Positions 29,425 through 36,934 of a stretch of 48,139 nt of DNA are shown here, piece after piece. Source of the DNA: Mycobacterium sp. E3251 (lineage in GTDB: Bacteria > Actinomycetota > Actinomycetes > Mycobacteriales > Mycobacteriaceae); the NCBI RefSeq assembly GCF_001666835.1, contig NZ_LZJF01000004.1:1-48139 (forward strand). The letters run 5' to 3'. The translations under genes were made by a program, and so were the position numbers. The notes under the pieces are model-generated. The model searched no databases and was not told the DNA's origin. It worked only from the letters and a program-made list of their open reading frames with translations. The stretch's first letter is position 1; each line of letters opens with the position of its first letter.

Positions 29425-30698
29425 TGCGCCGCCGCCTCTCGGAACTGCGGCGCCCCCGGCCGCTGGCGCGCGCCGCACTTGAATTGGCTAACGCCGCCAA
29501 CGGATTACGGCCGCTGGCACGCAAGGGCTACAGCACCGTGTTGGTCTTCTGGTTCGGCTGGCCGACGTCGGAGGTGCCAGGCGTCTACTTCACCGTCTCC
29601 TTGGTGGATGCGTTGCGGCGCGCGCGGCGCGGCCACTTCGAGGGACGGCGCGGCAAGGCGGCGCTGGCCCTGACGGCCGCGTCGTGGGCGATACTCGGGG
29701 TGATCCGCTACCGCGGCATCACCACCCCCGGCCCGGTGCTCGAGGCGGGCCTACGCGAGCAGCTCGGACACGATTACGAAGAGGCGCTGAGCAGTCTGCC
29801 GCACGCCAAGCCCACGCGCAGCGGGCGGCGCAGCCTGCCGCTGGGCAACACCGTGGCCCGCCGGCGCTACGTCGAGAAGACGAACGTGGTGTCCTACGGC
29901 CCGAACGGCCGCGCCAACCTCGCCGACATCTGGCGCCGCCGCGACCTGCCGCGGGACGCCAAGGCGCCCGTGCTGCTGCAAGTGCCCGGCGGGGCCTGGA
30001 TGATCGGGATGCGCCGGCCGCAGGCCTACCCGCTGATGAGCCACCTGGCCGCCCGCGGCTGGGTGTGCGTGTCCATCGGTTATCGCGTCTCGCCCCGCCA
30101 CACCTGGCCCGACCACATCGTCGACGTCAAACGGGCGCTGGCATGGGTCAAGGAGAACATCGCCGACTACGGTGGTGACCCCGACTTCGTCGCCGTCACC
30201 GGCGGCTCCGCGGGCGGACACCTGTGCGCGCTGGCGGCGCTGACCCCCAACGACCCGCAATTTCAGCCGGGCTTCGAAGACGCCGACACGTCGGTGGTGG
30301 CGGCGGTCCCGATCTACGGCCGCTACGACTGGTTCTCGACCGAGGGCGAGGGTCGGCCCGAATTCGTCTCGCTGCTCGAAAAGTTCGTAGTGAAGCGGCA
30401 ATTCGACGCGCACCGCGACGTCTACGTCGACGCCTCGCCGATCCGGCGGCTGCGGGCCGACGCGCCCCCGTTCTTCGTCCTGCACGGCCGCGACGATTCC
30501 CTGATCCCCGTCGGCGAAGCTCAGGAATTCATCGAGGAGCTGCGCGCGGTGTCGAAGTCCCCGGTCGCCTACGCCGAATTGCCCAGCGCGCAACACGCTT
30601 TCGACATCTTCAGTTCGCCACGGGCGCATCGGTCCGCCGAGGCCGTCGCGCGGTTCCTGTCGTGGGTGTACGCGACGAACCCGCCCGATCGCGACTAA
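29424..30698 (+). CDS. lipO: LipO, alpha/beta-hydrolase esterase/lipase
   Basis: This 424-residue protein has an N-terminal extension of about 160 residues with hydrophobic helices and a C-terminal alpha/beta-hydrolase domain. The nucleophile elbow is GGSAGG (serine near residue 262); the acid and histidine are in HGRDDS (about 355) and AQHAFD (about 390). The oxyanion-hole sequence is PGGAW where hormone-sensitive-lipase relatives have HGGG. It would hydrolyse a short- or medium-chain ester. The start overlaps the fadD12 stop. It matches Rv1426c by context and length. Confidence 0.87.
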   Translation: MRRRLSELRRPRPLARAALELANAANGLRPLARKGYSTVLVFWFGWPTSEVPGVYFTVSLVDALRRARRGHFEGRRGKAALALTAASWAILGVIRYRGITTPGPVLEAGLREQLGHDYEEALSSLPHAKPTRSGRRSLPLGNTVARRRYVEKTNVVSYGPNGRANLADIWRRRDLPRDAKAPVLLQVPGGAWMIGMRRPQAYPLMSHLAARGWVCVSIGYRVSPRHTWPDHIVDVKRALAWVKENIADYGGDPDFVAVTGGSAGGHLCALAALTPNDPQFQPGFEDADTSVVAAVPIYGRYDWFSTEGEGRPEFVSLLEKFVVKRQFDAHRDVYVDASPIRRLRADAPPFFVLHGRDDSLIPVGEAQEFIEELRAVSKSPVAYAELPSAQHAFDIFSSPRAHRSAEAVARFLSWVYATNPPDRD

Positions 30699-30726
30699 GG
30701 ACCACGCCGACAACCACTCGGACCGC

Positions 30727-31674
30727 CTAGCGCGACACCTGATCGCGGAACGCCGTGCGATACGCCTGGGGTGACACCCCGACGAGGCGCTTGAACTGCT
30801 CGCGGAAGTTTGCGGCCGACTCGAAACCCACACGACGGCCGATGCTTTCGACGTTGTCGGACGTGCCTTCCAGGAGCTGCTGAGCATGGCGCACCCGCAC
30901 ACCGGTGAGCCATTGGATCGGTGTCTGGCCCGTCTCCGCCTGGAAGCGGCGATTGAGGGTACGAGTGCTGGTGGCCGCGTAGGCGGCGATCTCCTGCAGC
31001 GTCAGATTTTCGTGCGCATGTGCTTCGATCCAGGCGAGCACCCCGTCGAGGCGGGTGTTGGCCGGCCGCCGATTGCGCAGGATGAACTGCGCTTGGCCGC
31101 CGGCCCGGTGTAGCGGCGCGACGGCCAGGCGTGCGGACTCCGCGGCGACGGCCGACCCGTAGTCGCGGGCGACCAGGTGCAGACACAGGTCCAGACCCGC
31201 CGACGCCCCGGCCGACGTCAAGATCTGACCTTCGTCCACGTAAAGCACATCCGGGTCGAGATCGACGGCGGGATAGGTGTTCCGGAAGTCGGCGGCTCCC
31301 AGCCAGTGTGTCGTCGCCCGCTTGCCGTCGAGAACACCGGCGGCGGCAAGGACGAAGGCACCGGTGCAGATCGAAGCGATGCGAATCCCGCTGTCGTAAG
31401 CCGCCTTCAGCGCGACAATCAGTGCCCGCGGTGCCGGCGCCGACGGATCGTTGGAACCGGGCACCACGATGGTGTCGGCGTCGCAGAGCTCGTCGATCCC
31501 GTGGTCGGTCGCGATGCGAATCGGACCCGCACCGACCTCCGCCTCCGTCCCGCACACCCGCACCCGGTAGCCCGCGCGGCCGTCCGAGAGCGTGACCCGG
31601 CCGAAGACGTCGACCGGTGTCGCCAGGTCGGAGACCACGCAATCCGGCAGCGCAACCACGGCGACCCGATGCAC
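30727..31674 (-). CDS. GlxA-type AraC-family regulator with DJ-1/PfpI sensor domain
   Basis: This 315-residue regulator has an N-terminal DJ-1/PfpI-like domain (residues 1-170), with the elbow cysteine Cys103 in SICTGAF and the segment LTSAGASAGLDLCLHLV, followed by an AraC-type double helix-turn-helix (about 215-312; LTLQEIAAYAATSTRTLNRRFQ and SIGRRVGFESAANFREQFK). GlxA-like regulators are transcriptional activators; the sensor domain is thought to bind a small metabolite. The GTG at 31674 fits a leaderless promoter (TATATT seven bases upstream). It diverges from a single-domain DJ-1/PfpI gene, so the likely target is that operon and itself. It converges with lipO, 28 bp apart. I do not recall it at this locus in M. 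tuberculosis. Confidence 0.87.
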   Translation of the reverse strand: MHRVAVVALPDCVVSDLATPVDVFGRVTLSDGRAGYRVRVCGTEAEVGAGPIRIATDHGIDELCDADTIVVPGSNDPSAPAPRALIVALKAAYDSGIRIASICTGAFVLAAAGVLDGKRATTHWLGAADFRNTYPAVDLDPDVLYVDEGQILTSAGASAGLDLCLHLVARDYGSAVAAESARLAVAPLHRAGGQAQFILRNRRPANTRLDGVLAWIEAHAHENLTLQEIAAYAATSTRTLNRRFQAETGQTPIQWLTGVRVRHAQQLLEGTSDNVESIGRRVGFESAANFREQFKRLVGVSPQAYRTAFRDQVSR

Positions 31675-31676
31675 GT

Positions 31677-31749
31677 TTGGCAATATACCAGCGAAATGCG
31701 TCCTTCTTGCCACTGGTTCTGCGGCACGCGTCCTGCCAGCATTGGCAAT
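31677..31749. promoter_or_regulatory. Divergent promoter region with TTGGCAAT direct repeats
   Basis: The 76-bp gap between the GlxA-type regulator and the DJ-1 gene contains TTGGCAAT at 31677-31684 and again at 31742-31749, plus an inverted TTGCCA at 31707-31712. The first copy overlaps the -10 box (TATATT on the minus strand, 31682-31687) and start region of the regulator; the second ends one base before the DJ-1 GTG. The sites are candidates for binding by the AraC-type regulator. The repeats are seen; the binding is inferred. Confidence 0.5.
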
Positions 31750-31750
31750 C

Positions 31751-32407
31751 GTGTTCGCACAAATCGTCCTGATCGACAAGTTCGATTTGCTCGACGTCAT
31801 CGCCCCCTTCGAGGTACTCACGGCGGGCGCTCAGGCGGTGGGTGGGGACTTGATCGTCGAGCTCGTCTCCGCCGAGGGACGCCGCGAAGTACTCAGCGGC
31901 ACCAAGGATGTCGCATTGCTGGCCAACGGCGGCCTGGACCCGACCAAGCCGGGATACGTAATCGTTCCCGGTGTGAGCGGGGCTATCGCGGGCGACCCGG
32001 ACCACGGCGCCGAGACCATTCCCGTATTGCTGGCCCGCACACTCGACACTCCCCTCATTCCGTTGCTGCGCAGGTGCTTTGACGAATCCGAGGTCATCGT
32101 CGGATCGGTCTGTGGCGGATCGGCATTGCTTGCCATGGCGGGCCTGATCGAGAACCGCTACGCCACAAGCCATTACCTGGGCATCGACCTCCTCGACGCG
32201 GCGGGAGTGAACGCTGTCAGGGCCCGCGTCGTCGACGACGGCGACTTCGTCAGCGCGGGCGGAGTCACCTCCGGTCTCGACCTGGCGCTCTACCTATTGG
32301 AGCGTTCCTACGGGCCCCGCGTCGCGCACGCCGTTGAGGAGCTGTTCGAATACGAGCGCCGCGGCATCGTGTGGAAGCCGTCGGGGCGCGAACCGGTGGA
32401 GATCTGA
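31751..32407 (+). CDS. DJ-1/PfpI family protein
   Basis: This is a 218-residue single-domain protein. The elbow cysteine Cys121 lies in VGSVCGGSALLAMAG, preceded by YVIVPGVSG and followed by ATSHYLG and SAGGVTSGLDLALYLLE, the pattern of the isonitrile-hydratase/ThiJ-like branch. The N-terminal motif DLLDVIAPFEVL carries the usual acidic residues. Members include isocyanide hydratases, glyoxalases and stress proteins, so the reaction cannot be fixed. The GTG at 31751 is the best start, as it opens the first beta strand of the fold (FAQIVLIDKFD). It is divergent from the GlxA-type regulator and is followed one base later by a small gene. Confidence 0.85.
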   Translation: MFAQIVLIDKFDLLDVIAPFEVLTAGAQAVGGDLIVELVSAEGRREVLSGTKDVALLANGGLDPTKPGYVIVPGVSGAIAGDPDHGAETIPVLLARTLDTPLIPLLRRCFDESEVIVGSVCGGSALLAMAGLIENRYATSHYLGIDLLDAAGVNAVRARVVDDGDFVSAGGVTSGLDLALYLLERSYGPRVAHAVEELFEYERRGIVWKPSGREPVEI

Positions 32408-32408
32408 C

Positions 32409-32708
32409 ATGCCCATCGTTGGAGAGTGGGACGTCCTTATCAAGACGCCGATCGGGTCGCTGGTCGTCATCTACGCCTTCAGCCCGGATGAGGACGGCCT
32501 TCGCGGCACCGCCACCCTGAACGGCGAAACCACGTCGCTACGGGATATTTCGGTCGACGGCGACAGGGTGACCTGGCGGCAGTCGGTCACCAAGCCGACG
32601 CGGTTGAACCTCGAGTTCGATGTGACCGTCACCGGTGACCAGCTGAACGGTCATTCACGGGCAGGGCGGCTGCCCCGCTCGAAGGTGACCGGCACGCGCC
32701 GCGGCTGA
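32409..32708 (+). CDS. Small beta-rich protein of unknown function
   Basis: This 99-residue protein begins GEWDVLIKTPIGSLVV and continues with alternating short strands and turns (GLRGTATLNGE, ISVDGDRVTW, FDVTVTGDQLNGH) to a basic end, VTGTRRG. The spacing of Gly-Asp turns suggests a small beta barrel or clam fold similar to lipocalin-like hypothetical proteins. There is no signal peptide and no catalytic motif. It follows the DJ-1 gene with one base between stop and ATG, so they form an operon. It may bind the small molecule handled by that enzyme; this is conjecture. Confidence 0.7.
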   Translation: MPIVGEWDVLIKTPIGSLVVIYAFSPDEDGLRGTATLNGETTSLRDISVDGDRVTWRQSVTKPTRLNLEFDVTVTGDQLNGHSRAGRLPRSKVTGTRRG

Positions 32709-32979
32709 CGCATCGGGCGCGGAGATGAACTTGCTCGATGATCCGAAAACCTCTGCCAACGAGCCTTATACGACGGTAGGCCGAGAGGAACGGTGAGCGC
32801 GTTCCTGCTGTCGGTTCACCTGGTGGCGGCGATCCCCCAGTGGCGATCGCGAGCGCGGCGCAGCCGGGCGATGCGGGTCGCCAATCGGGTGCCAACTCGT
32901 TGTAATCCCTTGTGTCACTTTGGCTTCAGTGGTCACATAGTGCCGGTTTTTGTCGGTGGGTGTCTCTAGGGTTTGGGGC
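32709..32979. other. Intergenic region before the DUF222 gene, with possible gene remnant and leaderless -10 box
   Basis: These 271 bp have no convincing gene. A short frame from GTG 32793 to TAG 32969 follows GAGAGGAACG and starts SAFLLSVHLVAAI, like the first helix of a membrane protein, then turns into Arg-rich sequence without further character; it may be the stump of a truncated gene. TAGGGT at 32967-32972 is a TANNNT -10 box seven bases before the DUF222 ATG, indicating a leaderless transcript. Confidence 0.35.
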
Positions 32980-34350
32980 ATGGGTGTCAGTGGTCGTGAG
33001 GAGATCGTCGAGGTGTTCGACGCCTTCGACCACGACGTGGACCGGTTGTGCGAGTTGTCTTTTGACGTGCTCACCACCCCGGAGCGGCTGCGCGCCCTGG
33101 AGCGCCTGGAACGGGTATACCGCCGGCTGCGCGCTCCCCAGCATGCGTTGATCAACCAGCTCGACGCCCACGCCAGCCCCGCAGAGCTGGGCGGGTCGCT
33201 GCGGGTGGGGCTGGCCGACCGGTTGCGCATCACCAAGGCCGAGGCCGCCCGGCGCATCGCCGAAGCCGCCGACCTCGGACAGCGCCGGGGGTTGACCGGC
33301 GAGCCGCTGGCCCCGCAACTGAGCGCCACCGCGGCCGGCCAACGCGACGGGGTCATCGGTGACAGCCACGTCAAGGTGATCCGGAGCTTTTTCGCCCAGC
33401 TGCCCGCCGCGGTGGACGCATTGACCCGCCAGGCCGCCGAGGCCGACCTGGCCGGCAAAGCCGCCGGATATCGGGCCGACGAGTTGGCCAAATACGCCGG
33501 GCGGGTGATGGATTGGCTGCACCCCGACGGGGAATTCAGCGACGCCGAGCGGGCCCGCAAACGCGGCATCACCCTAGGCGCCCAGGAGATCGACGGCATG
33601 TCACGCCTGAGCGGCATGATCACCCCGGAGCTGCGGGCCGCGATCGAGGCCATGCTGGCCAAACTGGCCGCCCCCGGGGCGTGCAACCCCGAGGACGACA
33701 CCCCGATCGTGGATGCGACACCTGATGAGGACGCGGTGCGCCGCGACACCCGCTCGACAGCGCAGCGCAACCACGACGCGTTCCTCGCCGGGCTGCGCGG
33801 CCTGTTGGCTTCGGGGAAACTGGGTTCCCACACCGGGTTGCCGGTCTCGATCGTGGTCACCACCACGTTGGAGGACCTGGAGGCCGCCGCCGGCAAGGCC
33901 CTGACCGCCGGCGGCACCCTGGTACCCATGAGCGATGTGATCCGCTGGGCCGGCCACGCCCACCACTACCTCGCCATCTTCGATGGCGCCAAATCACTGG
34001 CGCTGCATCACACCAAACGAATCGCCTCCCCCGCTCAGCGCATCATGCTCTATGGCAAGGATCGTGGCTGCAGCAAACCCGGCTGCGATGCCCCCGCCTA
34101 CCACAGCCAGGTCCACCACATCACCGGCTGGACCACCACCCGCCGCACCGACATCGACGACCTCACCCTGGCCTGCGGCCCCGACAACCGCCTCGCCGAA
34201 CAAGGCTGGACCACCCGCACCAACGCCCGCGGCGAAACCGAATGGCTCCCACCACCTCACCTCGACCGAGGACAACCCCGAACCAACACCTACCACCACC
34301 CCGAACGATTCCTCCGCGACCAAGACGACGCAGACGACGACCCCGTTTGA
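32980..34350 (+). CDS. DUF222 / HNH endonuclease domain protein (13E12 repeat family)
   Basis: This 456-residue protein has the N-terminal DUF222 domain ([15 protein letters not shown], then [21 protein letters not shown] and [18 protein letters not shown]) and a C-terminal HNH-like nuclease motif at about residues 362-410 ([21 protein letters not shown], then [16 protein letters not shown]). This is the family known as 13E12 repeats in M. tuberculosis, present in many copies per genome; the zinc-binding and HNH residues appear intact. It has been linked to mobile elements but its biological role is not established. Its position at the edge of an accessory block and just upstream of a steroid gene set suggests a mobile or recombination-prone site. 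Confidence 0.87.
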   Translation: MGVSGREEIVEVFDAFDHDVDRLCELSFDVLTTPERLRALERLERVYRRLRAPQHALINQLDAHASPAELGGSLRVGLADRLRITKAEAARRIAEAADLGQRRGLTGEPLAPQLSATAAGQRDGVIGDSHVKVIRSFFAQLPAAVDALTRQAAEADLAGKAAGYRADELAKYAGRVMDWLHPDGEFSDAERARKRGITLGAQEIDGMSRLSGMITPELRAAIEAMLAKLAAPGACNPEDDTPIVDATPDEDAVRRDTRSTAQRNHDAFLAGLRGLLASGKLGSHTGLPVSIVVTTTLEDLEAAAGKALTAGGTLVPMSDVIRWAGHAHHYLAIFDGAKSLALHHTKRIASPAQRIMLYGKDRGCSKPGCDAPAYHSQVHHITGWTTTRRTDIDDLTLACGPDNRLAEQGWTTRTNARGETEWLPPPHLDRGQPRTNTYHHPERFLRDQDDADDDPV

Positions 34351-34425
34351 CCCATCAACTAGGGCCATAAGTCACAAATCTAGGGGCTTTAGCCTGCGTG
34401 TATATCAGCCTGACCGCCGCAAAAC

Positions 34426-34439
34426 TATAACGTGTTCTA
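34426..34439. promoter_or_regulatory. KstR operator before the kshA-like gene
   Basis: TATAACGTGTTCTA fits the KstR palindrome TnnAACnnGTTnnA at every fixed position, and the flanks (ACTATAACGTGTTCTAGT) extend the symmetry to almost the full consensus CTAGAACGTGTTCTAG. It lies 29 bp before the GTG of the kshA-like gene. KstR is the TetR-type repressor of mycobacterial cholesterol catabolism, released by steroid-CoA intermediates. Confidence 0.85.
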
Positions 34440-34468
34440 GTAGCCGCGCGAGCGACTGGAGGCGTGAA

Positions 34469-35614
34469 GTGAGTATCGATACCGCCGGCGTCGGGGTGCG
34501 AGAGATCGACGTGGGAACGTTGCCGAGCCGGTTTGCCCGCGGCTGGCACTGCCTGGGCGTGGCCAAAGACTTCCTCGACGGAAAGCCTCACCCGGTCAAC
34601 ATCTTCGGCACGAAGCTCGTCATCTTCGCCGACTCGGACGACAATTTGCGAGTCCTCGACGCCTACTGCCGGCACATGGGCGGAGACTTGTCGCAGGGCG
34701 TGGTCAAGGGCGACACCGTCGCGTGCCCGTTTCACGACTGGCGGTGGGGCGGCGACGGCAGATGCAAGGAGGTGCCGTATGCCAAGCGCACACCGCGAAT
34801 GGCCCGCACCCGCTCATGGCCTACCGAGGTGCACAACGGCCTGTTGTTCGTCTGGCACGACCACGAGGGCAATCCGCCGTCACCGCAGTTGCAGATCCCC
34901 GACATTCCGGAGGCCGCCAGTGACGCGTGGACCGACTGGCGCTGGCGCAGCGAGCTCATCGAGGGTTCAAATTGCCGCGAGATCGTGGACAACATCGTCG
35001 ACATGGCACATTTCTTCTATATCCACTACGGCTTCCCGACGTATTTCAAAAACGTCTTCGAGGGGCATATCGCCTCGCAATATCTGCGCACTGTCGGCCG
35101 GCCCGATGTGCTGCTCGGCGGGTCGCACTACACCGGTGAACAGACACTGGATTCCGAGGCCTCCTACTTCGGCCCGTCGTTCATGATCAACTGGCTGCAC
35201 AACAGTTACGGCGGCTACAAAGTGGAATCGATCCTCGTCAACTGTCATTACCCCGTCACGCAGAACTCCTTCATGCTGCAGTGGGGCATCAAGGTGCGGA
35301 AGCCGGAAGGCATGGACGACGCCGCCACCGAGAAGCTGTCCGAAGCGTTCACCGAGGGCGTCAGCATGGGCTTCCTGCAGGACGTCGAGATCTGGAAGCA
35401 CAAGACGCGAATCGAGAACCCGTTGCTGGTGGAAGAGGATGGCCCGGTCTATCAGCTGCGGCGCTGGTATCAGCAGTTCTATGTCGATGCCGCAGAGGTC
35501 ACGCCGGAGATGACCGACCGCTTTGAGTATGAGGTCGACACGACCACCGCGAACAAGCACTGGCATGCGGAGGTGGAAGAGAATCTTCGGCCCAAGGTCG
35601 CGCAGCCGCAATAG
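34469..35614 (+). CDS. kshA: KshA-like 3-ketosteroid 9-alpha-hydroxylase, oxygenase component
   Basis: This 381-residue Rieske non-haem iron oxygenase has [2Fe-2S] ligands Cys67 and His69 (YCRHMGG) and Cys86 and His89 (CPFHDW). The mononuclear-iron site is in NIVDMAHFFYIHYG (His181, His186) and Asp305 in FLQDVEIW. The ligand positions fit M. tuberculosis KshA (Rv3526) as I recall it, and long stretches such as EGHIASQYL and ASYFGPSFMINWLHN are the same. KshA hydroxylates C9 of 3-ketosteroids, which opens ring B of cholesterol intermediates; it needs the reductase KshB, which is not encoded here. The GTG at 34469 follows GGAGG by six bases. A KstR operator lies upstream. It is probably a second copy with altered substrate preference; that another copy exists elsewhere is assumed. 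Confidence 0.88.
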   Translation: MSIDTAGVGVREIDVGTLPSRFARGWHCLGVAKDFLDGKPHPVNIFGTKLVIFADSDDNLRVLDAYCRHMGGDLSQGVVKGDTVACPFHDWRWGGDGRCKEVPYAKRTPRMARTRSWPTEVHNGLLFVWHDHEGNPPSPQLQIPDIPEAASDAWTDWRWRSELIEGSNCREIVDNIVDMAHFFYIHYGFPTYFKNVFEGHIASQYLRTVGRPDVLLGGSHYTGEQTLDSEASYFGPSFMINWLHNSYGGYKVESILVNCHYPVTQNSFMLQWGIKVRKPEGMDDAATEKLSEAFTEGVSMGFLQDVEIWKHKTRIENPLLVEEDGPVYQLRRWYQQFYVDAAEVTPEMTDRFEYEVDTTTANKHWHAEVEENLRPKVAQPQ

Positions 35615-35649
35615 GATGCAGCCGCAATAGGAGTCAGCCGCAATAAGAT
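35602..35649. repeat. Three tandem copies of a 16-bp repeat between convergent genes
   Basis: The unit GCAGCCGCAATAGGAT occurs three times in direct tandem (35602-35617, 35618-35633, 35634-35649), with changes only at the unit ends and one A for G in the third copy. The first unit encodes the last residues and TAG stop of the kshA-like gene; the third ends one base before the stop of the P450 gene. It looks like a slipped-strand duplication of the 3' end, which adds spare stop codons in the same frame context. Confidence 0.9.
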
Positions 35650-36900
35650 TCAGTGCTCGACCGGACACTTACCGGTGTAGTCGACCTGCCAGTGCTTGAT
35701 GCCGTTGAGCCAGCCGGACCGGATCCGCTCCGGTCTTGCGATGGGCGTGAGGTCGGGCATGTGGTCGGCGATGGCGTTGAACATCAGGTTGATCGTCAAC
35801 TTGGCCAGGTTGGCGCCGATACAGTAATGCTCGCCGGTGCCGCCAAATCCGACGTGCGGGTTGGGATTCCGCAAGATGTCGAACGTGAACGGGTCGGTGA
35901 AGACGTCCTCGTCGAAGTTGGCGGAGCGGTAGAACATCAACACCCGCTGACCCTTCTTGATCGTCACGCCCGACAGCTCGGTGTCCCGGTTGGCGGTGCG
36001 CTGGAACGCGGTGACCGGGGTGGCCCACCGGACGATCTCGTCCGCCGCGGTCTCCGGGCGCTCCTCCTTGTACAGCTCCCACTGGTCGGGGAAGTCGGCG
36101 AACGCCATCATGCCCTGGGTGATCGAATTGCGGGTGGTCTCGTTGCCGGCGACCGCCAGCATCATCACGAAGAACCCGAACTCGTCGTCGGACAGCTTCT
36201 CGCCGTCGATATCCGCCTGCAGCAGCGTGGAAACGATGTCGTCGCCGGGATTTTCGGCCTTGAGCTCGGCCATTTTCATCGCGTAGGCCAGCACCTCCGC
36301 CGAGGACACCTTGGGATCGATATGTGCGTACTCGGGATCCTGGGCGCCGGTCATCTCGTTGGACCACCGGAAGAGCTTGCCGCGGTCCTCTTGCGGCACC
36401 CCGAGCAGCCCGGCGATAGCCTGCAGCGGCAATTCGCACGCCACCTGCTCGACGAAATCGCCGGAGCCCTCGGCGGCGGCGGCCTTGGCGATGGCCTGCG
36501 CCCGCTCGTTGAGCTGGTCGCGCAGCCGCCCGATCGCGCGTGGCGTGAACCCGCGGGAGATGATCCTGCGCAGCCGGGTGTGGTGCGGCGGGTCCATGTT
36601 GAGCAGAACGAACCGCTGCACGTCGATGTCTTCGCGGCTCATGTCGTCGGCGAAGCGCGGGATGGCGCCGTTGAGCCAGCTGGAGAAGACGTCGTTGCGC
36701 AGCGACACCTCCTTGACGTCTTTGTGCTTGGTCACCACCCAGAAGCCACCGTCGTTGAAACCACCCTTGCCGACGGGCTGGTCGCACCACCAAATCGGTG
36801 CGTTGCGGCGGAGTTCGGCGAGCTCCTCGACGGGTAGGCGCTCGGCGTAGATGTCCGGGTCGGTCGGGTCGAAGCCGGGGGGAAGGTGCGGGCAGGTCAT
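35650..36900 (-). CDS. cyp125: CYP125-like cytochrome P450, probable steroid C26/C27 hydroxylase
   Basis: This 416-residue P450 has the I-helix AGNETT (residues 251-256), ExxR as Glu288-Arg291, and the haem loop FGGTGEHYCIG with the ligand Cys360. Segments such as ELPLQAIAGLLGVPQEDRGKLF and IRSGWLNGIKHWQVDYTGKCP are nearly the same as in M. tuberculosis CYP125A1 (Rv3545c), which oxidises the terminal methyl of the cholesterol side chain; CYP125A1 has about 17 more residues at the N-terminus as I recall. The ATG at 36900 has GAGGAG six bases upstream. It lies 34 bp after the HsaA-like gene in the same direction. Ferredoxin and reductase partners are not encoded nearby. Whether it has the same substrate as the main CYP125 cannot be read from sequence. 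Confidence 0.87.
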   Translation of the reverse strand: MTCPHLPPGFDPTDPDIYAERLPVEELAELRRNAPIWWCDQPVGKGGFNDGGFWVVTKHKDVKEVSLRNDVFSSWLNGAIPRFADDMSREDIDVQRFVLLNMDPPHHTRLRRIISRGFTPRAIGRLRDQLNERAQAIAKAAAAEGSGDFVEQVACELPLQAIAGLLGVPQEDRGKLFRWSNEMTGAQDPEYAHIDPKVSSAEVLAYAMKMAELKAENPGDDIVSTLLQADIDGEKLSDDEFGFFVMMLAVAGNETTRNSITQGMMAFADFPDQWELYKEERPETAADEIVRWATPVTAFQRTANRDTELSGVTIKKGQRVLMFYRSANFDEDVFTDPFTFDILRNPNPHVGFGGTGEHYCIGANLAKLTINLMFNAIADHMPDLTPIARPERIRSGWLNGIKHWQVDYTGKCPVEH

Positions 36901-36934
36901 CGATGGCTCCTCTGCGAGTCAGATCAGCATTGAG

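Noticed and set aside
34469..35649. Possible CRISPR-like array suggested by the 16-bp repeats
   Set aside because: The units are in direct tandem with no spacers and lie at the end of a coding sequence; there are no cas genes.
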